A DNA stretch of 64,000 bases from Candidatus Borkfalkia avistercoris (GCA_019115995.1 DXCL01000009.1:1-64000), one strand, 5' to 3'; positions 23,914 to 35,159 are shown, counted from the first letter of the stretch. The notes: a model not told the origin generated them from the sequence alone. Numbers and translations: made by a program.

Positions 23914-24951
23914 TTGAGCTACATAATTTGCAATGAGAAGAAAATAAAACACGACGGTATTCCGCCCGTAGAGAAAGAAAACGAGCGCGACGAACAGTAC
24001 AACGGCGCTAACAAGAATATAGACCATTCTCGCACGGGCAATAATATCCGCTTCGTTGAGCGTGGACAATCCTACCTAACCTACATCAAGCAAAGAGTTA
24101 AGGAAGTCGGCGCAAGAATTAAAAAGGATTCCGTGCTGTTAAGCAGTTGGGTTATAACCGCAAGTCCGGAATGGTTTAAGGGAATGCGTCCCGAACATAT
24201 ACAGGAATATTTTCGGGAATGCTACCGCTTCTTTGCGGAAAGATACGGCGAGGAAAACATTGTCGGCGCAGTCGTCCACTTGGACGAAACGACACCACAC
24301 ATGCACCTTAATATGGTTCCAATCTATCAGGGACATAGGCTTTGCTGTAAACACCTTTTTGACAGGGTTGCGTTAAGGAAATTGCAGACAGATATTTACG
24401 AGCAAGTCGGCAAGCATTGGGGTTTGAAGCGCGGAGAAAAAGGAAGCAAGACAAAGCACCTCGACGTGGCTGAATACAAGGTAAAAATGGCGGAAGAAAA
24501 AGCCGCCGAAATTACCGTAGCTTGTGTCGAAGCCGAACAGGGTTTGGCAAACGTTAAAGCGGAAAAGCGTAATACCGAAAAGGAAGTTGAGAGCTTGTCC
24601 ACACAGAAGGAAACGCTCACAAAAGAGGTTGACGATTTATCCGAAGTAAAGGACGCCGCAACCTGTCCTATCCCCGTTGTGGGCAAGACTTCCGTCATCA
24701 CTTCTCTTCGGGTAGAGAACGCAAAGCTGAAGCAGGAGAACGCCGATCTTTCCAAGCGGCTTGACGTTGCTATGACCGAAACGTTACGGGAAGCTAAACG
24801 CGCCGACCAAGCCGAGCGCAGCAACGAGGCGGGCAAGAAAGCTCTTGACAAGCTCAGAGAATTAGAGAGAACAAATCCCGAAGCGTACAACGAGCTTATG
24901 CATCCCACGCCCAAGCCGAGAGTAAAATCCACAGGCAACTTCAAGTATTAG
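23914..24951 (+). CDS. MobV-family relaxase (Mob/Pre)
   Basis: 345 residues starting at a TTG 7 nt after GGAGG. The N-terminal relaxase domain contains HLDETTPHMHLNMVPI (near 125-140), the three-histidine metal motif of MobV enzymes. A long coiled coil (about 185-330) follows. The enzyme nicks oriT and pilots the strand into a recipient using a helper's conjugation machinery. It lacks the usual MSY(A/I)V-type longer N-terminal region only slightly (MSYIICNEKK is present). It is the only mobilisation gene on the element. Confidence 0.9.
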   Translation: MSYIICNEKKIKHDGIPPVEKENERDEQYNGANKNIDHSRTGNNIRFVERGQSYLTYIKQRVKEVGARIKKDSVLLSSWVITASPEWFKGMRPEHIQEYFRECYRFFAERYGEENIVGAVVHLDETTPHMHLNMVPIYQGHRLCCKHLFDRVALRKLQTDIYEQVGKHWGLKRGEKGSKTKHLDVAEYKVKMAEEKAAEITVACVEAEQGLANVKAEKRNTEKEVESLSTQKETLTKEVDDLSEVKDAATCPIPVVGKTSVITSLRVENAKLKQENADLSKRLDVAMTETLREAKRADQAERSNEAGKKALDKLRELERTNPEAYNELMHPTPKPRVKSTGNFKY

Positions 24952-25151
24952 TATTTGACTTTATGCTGACGTTGGCATAAGGGCAGAGCCACCCGCAGAG
25001 CTTACCATAATACGGCAAATTTAAGCAGCCGATTGATATTGATGAAATAGTTAGCCCACTACGGGGATAATGGCAGAATGAAATCAGTCCGCGATATGCG
25101 GAAAGGAGGACTTATAGATAAGTTGACAACGAATAAAATCTTAGGAGCAAT

Positions 25152-25343
25152 ATTACGAGAAAGCGCAAGAACAACACAGGGATTCCCGATTTTGAGATCG
25201 ATTCCCTTGCAAGAGCATTACTACCCACTATTCAGGCATTTTTCGCCACCGAAGAAGGTCAGCGCGAGTTTGCCGAATGGAAAGCCGAAAGGCAAAAATT
25301 ACAACTTAATAAAAAATTAAATAAGAATGATCCCATTGATTAA
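25152..25343 (+). CDS. Small element protein of unknown function
   Basis: The frame from 25152 to the stop at 25343 encodes about 63 residues: a basic start (TRKRKNNTGIPDFEIDSLAR), a helix (LLPTIQAFFATEEGQREFAEW) and a basic tail. Similar short proteins accompany relaxases in clostridial mobile elements. No ATG is present. AGGAG at 25143-25147 precedes an ATT at 25152, which may be a rare start codon, or initiation lies in the few codons upstream after the TAA at 25134. An overlapping frame from 25078 has an ATG but unnatural composition. Confidence 0.5.
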   Translation: MTRKRKNNTGIPDFEIDSLARALLPTIQAFFATEEGQREFAEWKAERQKLQLNKKLNKNDPID

Positions 25344-25409
25344 CACAGGGATACCGCCATTGAGGGCGGAAACGAAACGGTTTGCCGTTAGAAACCGATA
25401 AAAACGGCA

Positions 25410-25449
25410 CGAGAGCTTGCGGAGTAAAATCCGCAAGCTCTCGTTTTTT
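25410..25449. terminator. Bidirectional terminator at the element's right end
   Basis: CGAGAGCTTGCGGA and its complement form a 14-bp stem with a 6-nt loop followed by T6. In the circular element it would also lie directly after the integrase stop codon on the minus strand. Confidence 0.85.
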
Positions 25450-25531
25450 ATTGCAAATCTTCAATATAAACAATAAATCCGAACCACTCACTCGTGACGA
25501 GTAAACAATTCGGATTATATTGCTTTGGTGC
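25448..25531 (-). pseudogene. Detached native 3' end of the integrase gene
   Basis: Reading the minus strand from the att core at 25531 in the integrase frame gives 27 codons and a TAA (25448-25450), ending SEWFGFIVYIEDLQ, followed at once by a terminator hairpin. In the excised circle these codons are contiguous and in frame with the integrase gene body (15761-17227). Integration has separated them by 9.7 kb. Confidence 0.7.
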
Positions 25532-25545
25532 GCCCTAAGGAGCTC
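25505..25545. other. Right attachment site of the element
   Basis: The element arm ACAATTCGGATTATATTGC (25505 on) meets tRNA-Arg at a GC core at 25530-25531. Joining both ends gives a near-palindromic attP centred on GCTTTGGTGCACCAATGC. Confidence 0.7.
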
Positions 25546-25602
25546 GAATCCCTAACCTTTGGTTCCGTAGACCAACGCTCTATCCAATTGAGCTAAGGGC
25601 GC
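25526..25602 (-). tRNA. tRNA-Arg(ACG)
   Basis: 77 nt on the minus strand. The acceptor GCGCCCT/AGGGCGC, anticodon loop CTACGGA (ACG), TTCGAGC loop and encoded ACCA are present. The discriminator and CCA come from the mobile element; the reconstructed original end is G-CCA. Confidence 0.95.
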
Positions 25603-25742
25603 ATTTATTGTTTTTGTTTCCCGCATGCAGGATACTTATTTATTATAGCATTTCTGTACGATTTGTCAATAATTTTTTATATCGCGCGGACAAAAATTTT
25701 CTCATTTTCCTCCGCACCGCGATCGGTGCGGAGGTAAGAAAA

Positions 25743-26903
25743 TCAATTTTTATAAGGGTCTTGCCCGTACATCGTCTGCACGTTGTCGCGATATGCCTTC
25801 ATTTTGCCCGTCTGTCTGACGTCTAAGCCCGCGTCGAACTCTTCCAGCTGCTTTTTTTGCTCCTTCGAAAGTTTGGACGGCACCTCCACCACGACCGTAA
25901 GGTACATATTGCCAGTGCCCGTACGCGTTTTCAACCCCTTGCCGCGCACGCAAAAAACCGTTCCGCTCTGCGTACCGTCGGGTATGAGATACTCAAACGT
26001 TTCGTCTATGCCGGGCACTTTGACCTTTCCGCCGAGCGCCGCCGTCTTAAACGAAACGGGCACTTCCACATACAGGTCTTTATCTTTGCGTTTGAAAATT
26101 TTATGCGGCTCCACACGGAACACGACGATCAGATCGCCCGGCGCGCCGCCCGCCGTTGACGCCTGTCCGAATCCCTTTTTGCGGATATAGCTGTTTGTGT
26201 CTGCTCCCGCCGGAATGTTGAGCGTAACGACCGTTTCTTTGCGGACGTACCCTTTTCCCTTGCAGTCGGGGCAGGGATCGGTGATTTTTTTGCCCGTGCC
26301 GCCGCACGCGTCGCAGGTGGCTACGCGGATCGTTCTGCCGAACAGCGTATCCTGCGCATAGCGCACCTGACCGCTGCCGCCGCACTTGTCGCACGTTTTA
26401 TAGGCGGTACCGTTCTTTGCTCCCGTACCTTTACAGGACGGGCAGGGCTCGTTGCGGGTATACCGCACCTCTTTGGTACAGCCTTTTGCCGCGTCGAGAA
26501 AACTCAAAACGACTTCCTTCGTGATGTCTTCCCCCTGCGTTTCCGCCCGTGCGGAAGAGGACGACGATCCCGAAAATCCGCCGAAAATGTCGTTGAAAAT
26601 GTCCCCGAACCCGGAAAAGCCACCGCCGAAACCGCTGAATCCGGAAAACCCGCTGCCGCCGAAGCCGCCGCCCGCGCGCGCACCGGGGTGATCGAGCTCG
26701 TAGTCGTAAGCGGCGCGTTTTTTTGGATCGGACAAGACTTCGTGCGCCTCGTTGACCTCTTTGAATTTCGCCGCCGCGTTCGCGTCGTTGGGGTGCAGGT
26801 CGGGGTGATACTGTTTGACCAGCTTGCGATAGGCGGATTTGATCTCCTCGTCCGTCGCTTTGCGGCCCACGCCCAATATATCGTAATAATTTTTATCTGC
26901 CAT
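25743..26903 (-). CDS. dnaJ: Chaperone DnaJ
   Basis: 386 residues. The J domain has the HPD motif (YHPDLHP, near residue 33). A Gly/Phe-rich linker (about 75-115) follows. The zinc centre has four CxxCxGxG repeats ([32 protein letters not shown]). Two beta-barrel substrate-binding domains complete it. It delivers substrates to DnaK and stimulates its ATPase. It is the last gene of the hrcA-grpE-dnaK-dnaJ run. Confidence 0.97.
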   Translation of the reverse strand: MADKNYYDILGVGRKATDEEIKSAYRKLVKQYHPDLHPNDANAAAKFKEVNEAHEVLSDPKKRAAYDYELDHPGARAGGGFGGSGFSGFSGFGGGFSGFGDIFNDIFGGFSGSSSSSARAETQGEDITKEVVLSFLDAAKGCTKEVRYTRNEPCPSCKGTGAKNGTAYKTCDKCGGSGQVRYAQDTLFGRTIRVATCDACGGTGKKITDPCPDCKGKGYVRKETVVTLNIPAGADTNSYIRKKGFGQASTAGGAPGDLIVVFRVEPHKIFKRKDKDLYVEVPVSFKTAALGGKVKVPGIDETFEYLIPDGTQSGTVFCVRGKGLKTRTGTGNMYLTVVVEVPSKLSKEQKKQLEEFDAGLDVRQTGKMKAYRDNVQTMYGQDPYKN

Positions 26904-27007
26904 AATAAAAGCCCTTTTTAGCCGCGATCTCCCGCCCGGCTTTTACGCCCGCGGCGGCACTGACGCGGTTTTTCTGATGGAGGGCGCATGCGCCCCTGTA
27001 AACGCAC

Positions 27008-27036
27008 AGTAATGCCGAGAAAATTCTCGGCATTAT
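27008..27036. other. Hairpin between dnaK and dnaJ
   Basis: TAATGCCGAGAA and TTCTCGGCATTA form a 12-bp stem without a T-run. It lies in the 182-bp dnaK-dnaJ gap and may protect the upstream mRNA or reduce dnaJ expression. Confidence 0.55.
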
Positions 27037-27085
27037 TGCGTTTAGGGATTTATAAATAAGGAGGATTGAGTAAACCGATCAAAAT

Positions 27086-29559
<2,474 letters not shown>

Positions 29560-29579
<20 letters not shown>

Positions 29580-30627
29580 TGCCGTTGCTGTCCTTTTTGT
29601 CCGTTTTTTTGCCGTTCACCAGCTCTTCGAGCACCTTGCCGACGTTTTCGAGCACCGTGATGACCTTCGGATAATCCATTCGGATCGGGCCGATCACGCC
29701 GTACGTGCCGAGGTTTTTGCCCCCCGCCGAATAAGTGGCGGTCACGACCGAACAGTCGTCGGGCACGTCGCTGTCCCCCGAGGAGCCGATTTTTACGTTG
29801 ATCTGTATTTCGTCGTTCTCGCCCTCGATGATGTCTGCAAGCCTGTCTTTGCTGGATATGACGGTGAGAAAATTTTTTACGTTTTCAATATCCTCGTATT
29901 CGGGGTGATTGAATATCTTTTCCGCTCCCGTGAGCACCACGTCTTCATCGCGCGGGCGGGTATACGATTTGAGCGCGGCGATGACCTCGCTCATCACCTG
30001 GCGGTACTGCCCGAAATCGGCGAGGATCTCCTCTTCCGTATCCTTCACTTCGGAAAGCGCTTTGCCCGCAAAAAGCTTGCTGATCATTTTCGAAGCGCTG
30101 TCGATGTCCTCATCGCTCATGCCCTCGGGCACGTCGATAAAGCTGTCTCTGAGGATACGCTCGCTCGTCATGATGATGAGCAGCGCCGTGTTTTCCCCGC
30201 AGGAGATCAGCGATACGCTGCGGATCGTTTCGGCGTCCGCATGCGGCGTGATCGCGACGGAGGTGTAATCGGTCAGCTCGCTGATGACGGAAGACACGCT
30301 CTTGATGAGATGCTCCACGTCGTGCGACTTGCTGGCGAAAGCGTTTTCGATATAGTCGAGATCGCTTTGGGAAAGATTGCCCTTCTCCATGAGCTCTTCT
30401 ATATAAAAACGGTACGCTTGCGGCGAGGGCACCCTGCCGCCCGACGTATGGAACTGCGTAAGATACCCAAGCTCTTCCAGCGAGGCGAGCTCGTTGCGCA
30501 CCGTGGCCGAACTCACGTCGGTAAGGTGCTTTTCCGTGATGCTCTTGCTGGATACGGGCACGGCGGTATTGATGTATTCGTCTACGACGATCTGCAAGAT
30601 CTTTTTTTTGCGATCCGACATCTTCAT
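29560..30627 (-). CDS. hrcA: Heat-inducible repressor HrcA
   Basis: 355 residues. A winged helix-turn-helix N-terminus (LQIVVDEYINTAVPVSSKSI ... LASLEELGYLTQFHTSGGRVPS) is followed by a GAF-like domain. It binds CIRCE and represses the operon until GroEL becomes limiting. The ATG at 30627 follows GGGGG at 8-nt spacing; two other nearby ATGs are possible. Confidence 0.96.
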
Positions 30628-30672
30628 ACCGCGCACCCCCTTCTGCCTTTTGGCACTTTGTTTTTTACAATG

Positions 30673-30699
30673 TTAGCACTCTCATCTCCTAAGTGCTAA
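30673..30699. promoter_or_regulatory. CIRCE operator (HrcA binding site)
   Basis: TTAGCACTC, nine bases, then AAGTGCTAA: the consensus inverted repeat with one mismatch at 30691. It lies just downstream of the hrcA -10. Confidence 0.93.
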
Positions 30700-30703
30700 C
30701 GAT

Positions 30704-30732
30704 ATTATATAATGATTGTCTGCCAATGTCAA
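30704..30732 (-). promoter_or_regulatory. Promoter of the hrcA operon
   Basis: Minus-strand TTGACA, a 17-bp spacer and TATAAT: perfect sigma-A elements abutting CIRCE. Confidence 0.9.
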
Positions 30733-30754
30733 GGGATTTATGCCAAAAATTTTA

Positions 30755-30792
30755 AAAAAATAAAAAAGGCGGCCGCAGGAGCGCAGCCGCCG
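30755..30792 (-). terminator. Intrinsic terminator of the peptidase operon
   Basis: GGCGGCTGCG and TGCGGCCGCC form the stem, followed on the minus strand by TTTTTTATTTTTTT. Confidence 0.85.
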
Positions 30793-30805
30793 AATTTTGC
30801 AGCGT

Positions 30806-31978
30806 TTACAGAAGAATGATCTTTTCCTGCCGCGGCGTATACACGTGCGGCTTTTTGCCGTCAATATACACGTTGATCTCCTCGCGCAGACCGAATTCGG
30901 GCAGATACAGCGCCGGTTCGAGCGAGAATGCGACGTGATCAATGATGCGGCGGGTATCGTGCGTTTCAAAATTATCGATGTTCACGCCCACGCCGTGGTC
31001 GCTCTCGCCGAGGGAAATGCTGTGCCCCGTACGGTGCACGATGTATTCGCCGTAGCCCTGCTCGGTCATATAGCGGTTGCACACGTCGTCCACTTCGTAG
31101 CCGCAAACGTCTCTGCGCGGCAGCTCGCGTTCCAAAAAGGCGAGCGCCCTGTCTATCGCCGTTTTGACCGTGTCGAAGACCTTTTGCACGGCGGCGGGCA
31201 CGGCGCTGCCGACATACCCCATCCACGTAATATCCGCAAACACCGCGTCGGGGCGGTCATATTTTGCCCACAAGTCGATCAGCACGAGATCCCCTTTCTT
31301 TATGAGGGAATGATCCTTCTCCGTCGGTTCGTAGTGCGGGCTGTTCGCGTTTTTGCCGATCGCCACGATGGGGGCGCTGTCCGTGACCATGCCCTCCTGT
31401 CTGAACCGCTCCAAAATGAACTGCTGCACTTCGTATTCGTCGGCAAAGCCCTTCTGCCTGACGTCCTTTGAAATTTTTTCGAACGCCTCGTCTTTGATCG
31501 CGTTCACGGCTTCGGCCGCCCGCTTGTGCAGGCAAAGGGATTCCCCTTCGAACGTGGCGCTCAGGCTCTGGAAAAGATCTGCGGAAGACACGACTTCTTC
31601 CACGAACCGCTTTACCGAACAGACGGTACCGTAATCCGCAAACGAGGAGCGAGGCAGAAGGCCGTTGTCGCTGATTTCCATCATCACTCTCTTTTTGCCG
31701 GAAAGATTATTTTCCAGCAGGCGATCCATTTCCTGCCATGTGCGGTATGCTTCATAGCGGAATTTGATCGCTTTTTTGCTCGCCTGTATGCCCGGCAGAT
31801 CGATGACGTGGCAAACGATCACGGCGTCTCCGTCCGCGCCGATGATCAGAAAACATTTTCTCGTACTGAACGTATTGCCCACCAGACGGATATAGGCGGG
31901 ATTGGCGGCGGCAAAGTCGTATATCACCCACGCGTCCGCCCCGTTTTCCGCAAGATACGCTTTGATTTTTTCTAACAT
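30806..31978 (-). CDS. M24-family metallopeptidase (Xaa-Pro peptidase type)
   Basis: 390 residues. The N-terminal creatinase-like domain is followed by the pita-bread catalytic domain. Candidate metal ligands are Asp in LVLIDLWAK, Asp in VFADITW, His in HRTGHSISLGE, Glu in FSLEPALY and Glu in GLREEINVY. Such enzymes remove N-terminal residues before proline from peptides in the cytoplasm. It follows the TIR gene by 15 bp behind AAAGGAGGG, so the two are probably co-transcribed. Ordinary peptide turnover is the default interpretation. Confidence 0.88.
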   Translation of the reverse strand: MLEKIKAYLAENGADAWVIYDFAAANPAYIRLVGNTFSTRKCFLIIGADGDAVIVCHVIDLPGIQASKKAIKFRYEAYRTWQEMDRLLENNLSGKKRVMMEISDNGLLPRSSFADYGTVCSVKRFVEEVVSSADLFQSLSATFEGESLCLHKRAAEAVNAIKDEAFEKISKDVRQKGFADEYEVQQFILERFRQEGMVTDSAPIVAIGKNANSPHYEPTEKDHSLIKKGDLVLIDLWAKYDRPDAVFADITWMGYVGSAVPAAVQKVFDTVKTAIDRALAFLERELPRRDVCGYEVDDVCNRYMTEQGYGEYIVHRTGHSISLGESDHGVGVNIDNFETHDTRRIIDHVAFSLEPALYLPEFGLREEINVYIDGKKPHVYTPRQEKIILL

Positions 31979-31993
31979 ATGACCCTCCTTTCG

Positions 31994-34546
31994 TCAGTCT
32001 ACAAGTTTGGATACGAGCTTTTCGCTCTGCTCCTGCATCTGCATGATGTCTTCCCTTTCCAGATCGAGAAAGCGTATGACGGAGGCGAACACCGACATTT
32101 CCTCAAAGAACGTGAGCCGCACCTCTTCCGCAAGCGCTTCGCCGAGCCCGTTTTGCTCGATGATCGTATTATAGAGCGTAAAATCTTTGACGCACTCCGC
32201 CATGCCGTTCACATACTTGCTCGCCTGGCAGTACTTAAACGCTTCGCGCAGAGATTTCAGCCCGCCCTTGATGTTTTCCGCACGGTTCGCGCCGTTCGAA
32301 AGCAATATCCTGCCCTTGATGGACAGGCGCAGCGCCCAGCATTTTGCAACGTTGTCGTCCGTCGTCTTAAAAATATTCATGGCGTGCGAGGAGTACCTTC
32401 TGATCTCTTTGACCAGATCCGCATGCTCCGCCGCTTTTTCCGCATCCCCGCCCGTTTCCAAAGCGAGCATTGCCTCGTAACAATCGCTCTTGTGCAGATA
32501 TGCGTAGCCGATGTTGCGCTCCGCCGCGCTCACCCGCAAAAGATCCAGCGCGATGTCCAGGCAGTGCAGACACTTGTTCAGCATCGCCATATTGCTGTCT
32601 TTGTCGCCCACGGCGAGCTTATTCAGGGAAGACGCCAGGTTCAGGTACACGCAGCCGAGGATCTCCTTGTCGCAGTCGAACATCTCCGCAACTTTTACCG
32701 CCTCTTCGCAGTCTTCCTTCCACTTTTTATAATAAGCGATGCGCTCTTCCTGCAAAACGGAACTGTCTCCGCATTGCTCCCAAATAACGCACCTCTGGCG
32801 GTAAAGGAGCAGGAGATCTTCTTTAAACGGGTTGTCTTTCAGTTCCTTCGTATAGGAAAGGATCTCCCCGATGCAGGCGGCAAACTCGCCGAGGATGTTC
32901 TGCACCGCGAGATTGTAATTTTCAGCCTCTCCCAGCTTTCCGCCGAAAACCAGCTCCTTGCGGTAGGCACAGAGCAGAGCGTTCAGCTTGCAGCGCGCGA
33001 AAGTCGCGTATTCGCTGCGGCAGATGCTCTGTATGCTCTCGTACACCTTATCGCTCAGCGCGTTTTGCTCCACGATAAATATATTGTGTATATAGATCTT
33101 GAAGAGCAAAAACATCAGCGCTTCGTAACGGGAATAAAACCCGTGCGCATGTTCCTCCTCGGCGACTTCATACAATTTGCCGAGGATCAGCGCGAGCATA
33201 TCGAGAGAATGCTTGCTGTAATATTCGCGCAATTTAAAGGCGATCTCGCCGTATCTGGAAGAAAACAGCCGCTTTGTTTCCGTTTCTCCGAAGTCCGTAT
33301 CAGACTTGATGCAGTCGTAATATCTTTCGAGCAGGCTTTCGTTTTTGATAAGGCTTTCCTTTTTCTGTTCGAGCAGCGCCTTTTCCGTTTCCTTTGCGCT
33401 GTATTCCTCCCCGAACAGCTCGATCATGCAAAAATCGATCTCTCCGAGCACGTCGTCGTGCTCTTCCGTGCCCTCTTTGAAAACGTATTCCTCCAACGCG
33501 TGCAGCACGTACAGACAAAAGCGGATATTCGTGATCTGCGAAACCGTCTCCTTCCATTGCCCGGCGCCGAATTTGCGCAGATAGTAAACCACGTTGCCGT
33601 ATTCCTCGGAATAGCGCATGGGCAGTTCGATGTTCCCCTCCTCCGAGGCGATGGCGACGGTGTTTTTATCAAAGATCTTCTTGCTGTTTACGTCTATGAT
33701 ATGATTTTTGAAAACGAATTGCAGATCGTCGATGGACAGAATGGGGATCACGCTGCCGTCCGCCACGATCGCCGCCGTCGTAAAAGAAGGATCGAAGAGC
33801 AGCATCTTTTTCCCCGCGGAGTCGGGGAGGGTTATCAGATAATCCGCGATGCAGGCAGGATTTTGCGTCTGCACGATCCACAGACAATCGGCGGGCGGGT
33901 TCTGCGCCAGCATACTTTTGAGCACGTGCGCCTCGAACGCGATCATGTCGTCCGCGATCTTCCGGTAGATCTCCTTCGCGGCGGGATCGCTGTCTTTGGC
34001 GAGATACCCCTTTATCTTGTTCTGGAAGCGTTGGGTGAGCGGACAGAGGAAAACAAGCCCTTCGATCACGTCTTTACGGAAATTGAAGGATAGTTTTCTG
34101 TCTGTCTGCAAGCTCTTTTCCAGCACCATGGCGTAAAGCTTTGCGAAGCCGTCTTCGCCGTACGCGATGTCTTTGGTGGAAAACAGAGGGTTGAAATCGA
34201 GCAAGTCGTCTATCTGTATATCCCCGTAAATATAGGCGTTGATAATGGAATTCGGCTTCTTGCCGATCTTTCTCAGCCCGTCGAACTGCTTGATCTCGTC
34301 GGCGACCCAATCGGACAGGCCGTCTTTATCGCAGGCGACGAGAATAAAATGCTTTGCAGACAAAAGCGCCTGATTGATCGCGTCGTAAAAATCGTCGGGG
34401 CGTTCGCGGCGGCACAGAAAACACTTAAATTTTTTCCCCTCGTGCCCCTCGAAAAACTCTTTGAGCTTGTCTGCCACGGGATAGGAGCTGTTCCTGCCGT
34501 GGCTGTCTCCGTGATAGGATATGAAAATGTCGTAATCCGCGCTCAT
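31994..34546 (-). CDS. TIR-domain protein with helical-repeat C-terminus
   Basis: 850 residues. Residues 1-135 form a TIR domain: DYDIFISYHG starts strand A, FKCFLCRRERPDDFYDAI the BB-loop region and LSDWVADEIKQF the helix carrying Glu84, the position of the catalytic glutamate in NAD-cleaving TIRs. The middle (about 180-380) is mixed alpha/beta and unrecognised. The last ~450 residues are helical and TPR-like, with repeated Leu/Ala/Tyr periodicity. TIR plus sensor-repeat layouts are found in bacterial immunity and NAD-depletion systems, but there is no defence neighbourhood here. Of two adjacent ATGs the second (34546) has the better spacing from AGGA. Confidence 0.75.
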   Translation of the reverse strand: MSADYDIFISYHGDSHGRNSSYPVADKLKEFFEGHEGKKFKCFLCRRERPDDFYDAINQALLSAKHFILVACDKDGLSDWVADEIKQFDGLRKIGKKPNSIINAYIYGDIQIDDLLDFNPLFSTKDIAYGEDGFAKLYAMVLEKSLQTDRKLSFNFRKDVIEGLVFLCPLTQRFQNKIKGYLAKDSDPAAKEIYRKIADDMIAFEAHVLKSMLAQNPPADCLWIVQTQNPACIADYLITLPDSAGKKMLLFDPSFTTAAIVADGSVIPILSIDDLQFVFKNHIIDVNSKKIFDKNTVAIASEEGNIELPMRYSEEYGNVVYYLRKFGAGQWKETVSQITNIRFCLYVLHALEEYVFKEGTEEHDDVLGEIDFCMIELFGEEYSAKETEKALLEQKKESLIKNESLLERYYDCIKSDTDFGETETKRLFSSRYGEIAFKLREYYSKHSLDMLALILGKLYEVAEEEHAHGFYSRYEALMFLLFKIYIHNIFIVEQNALSDKVYESIQSICRSEYATFARCKLNALLCAYRKELVFGGKLGEAENYNLAVQNILGEFAACIGEILSYTKELKDNPFKEDLLLLYRQRCVIWEQCGDSSVLQEERIAYYKKWKEDCEEAVKVAEMFDCDKEILGCVYLNLASSLNKLAVGDKDSNMAMLNKCLHCLDIALDLLRVSAAERNIGYAYLHKSDCYEAMLALETGGDAEKAAEHADLVKEIRRYSSHAMNIFKTTDDNVAKCWALRLSIKGRILLSNGANRAENIKGGLKSLREAFKYCQASKYVNGMAECVKDFTLYNTIIEQNGLGEALAEEVRLTFFEEMSVFASVIRFLDLEREDIMQMQEQSEKLVSKLVD

Positions 34547-34611
34547 CATTCTTCCTTGGTATCCTCGATCTTTTCGTACGTGCCCGCCTTATTTTTGGCG
34601 GTTCCTATCAT

Positions 34612-34641
34612 ATTATAGCACTTGCTCATATTTTATGTCAA
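34612..34641 (-). promoter_or_regulatory. Promoter of the TIR-peptidase genes
   Basis: Minus-strand TTGACA, an 18-bp spacer and TATAAT, about 65 bp before the start codon. Confidence 0.75.
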
Positions 34642-34687
34642 TTAAAGATTTCGTTCCGCCATGCCGAAAGCGCAATTTTTGCGCAGC

Positions 34688-34720
34688 GACAAAGGGGGAG
34701 GCCGTACGGCCGCCCCCTTT
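34688..34720. terminator. Hairpin between the DUF3793-like and TIR genes
   Basis: AAAGGGGG and CCCCCTTT enclose the palindrome GGCCGTACGGCC. The T-run is short. It probably ends the transcript of the gene at 34805-35005. Confidence 0.6.
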
Positions 34721-34804
34721 GCAAATCGGTAGGTTATTATTAAAACAGGAGTAAGCAAATTTGACGCGGCAAACCGGGCGAGGGATCTCTTCTCCCTATG
34801 ATCG

Positions 34805-35005
34805 TTATTCGCGCTTCCGACGCGCGTTTCCCGCCCGCAAACCGAGCGGCTCTATCCGAATCCCCTTACGGCTGAACACGTGCGCATATGCGGCGAGCGC
34901 GCCGCGCTCCTCTTCCGCGCATACCGCCATCGCCGACGGTTTTATGCCCGCCATAGCCGTGCCGCAGAGATTGGCAAGACTCATTTCCAGTTTTTTTGCT
35001 TCCAA
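34805..35005 (-). CDS. Short DUF3793-like protein
   Basis: 66 residues starting at a TTG behind GGAGGG. The segment LANLCGTAMAGIKPSAM followed by AHVFSRKGIRIEPLG resembles the opening of DUF3793 proteins (CAPTLAGIKPA ... G.R.E.L), but the rest of that family's ~190 residues is absent. DUF3793 genes often lie beside iron-uptake and flavodoxin genes. A consensus promoter overlapped by two matching dyads precedes it. It is either a reduced gene or a remnant. Confidence 0.5.
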   Translation of the reverse strand: MEAKKLEMSLANLCGTAMAGIKPSAMAVCAEEERGALAAYAHVFSRKGIRIEPLGLRAGNARRKRE

Positions 35006-35035
35006 AACCGCCCTCCGCCGCAGGTATGGCTCTCT

Positions 35036-35109
35036 TTAATTAACCTTAGTTTACTCCATTATATGCGATTTACGCGCGCTTGTCAAATAAATTAACTCAG
35101 GTTAATTAA
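35036..35109 (-). promoter_or_regulatory. Promoter flanked by two copies of an operator dyad
   Basis: Minus-strand TTGACA (35081-35086), a 17-bp spacer and TATAAT (35058-35063). Dyad 1, TTAAC-CTTA-GTTTA, is at 35040-35053 near the start site; dyad 2, TTAAC-TCAG-GTTAA, is at 35092-35105 upstream of the -35. The outer sequences TTAATTAACC and GGTTAATTAA are exact inverted copies. The pattern resembles DtxR/MntR-type metal regulator sites, which is inference. Confidence 0.75.
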
Positions 35110-35159
35110 AAAAATTAAAAAATATTTCATTTCCGCAGACGGCTCGCCTCTGAAAACGT

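Larger units (their letters stand above)
15759..25530. mobile_element. Integrated mobilizable element at tRNA-Arg(ACG), about 9.8 kb
   Basis: The ends are defined by outward-facing att arms (ACAATTCGGAT ... TTGC.TTGGT) at 15761-15786 and 25505-25530. Cargo includes a large serine integrase, an Xre regulator, a two-component system, an ABC exporter, a probable structured RNA, an oriT-like region and a MobV relaxase. No conjugation apparatus is present, so transfer would need a helper. The interior is visibly AT-richer than the flanks. Boundaries are good to a few bases because the core GC is shared. Confidence 0.85.
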
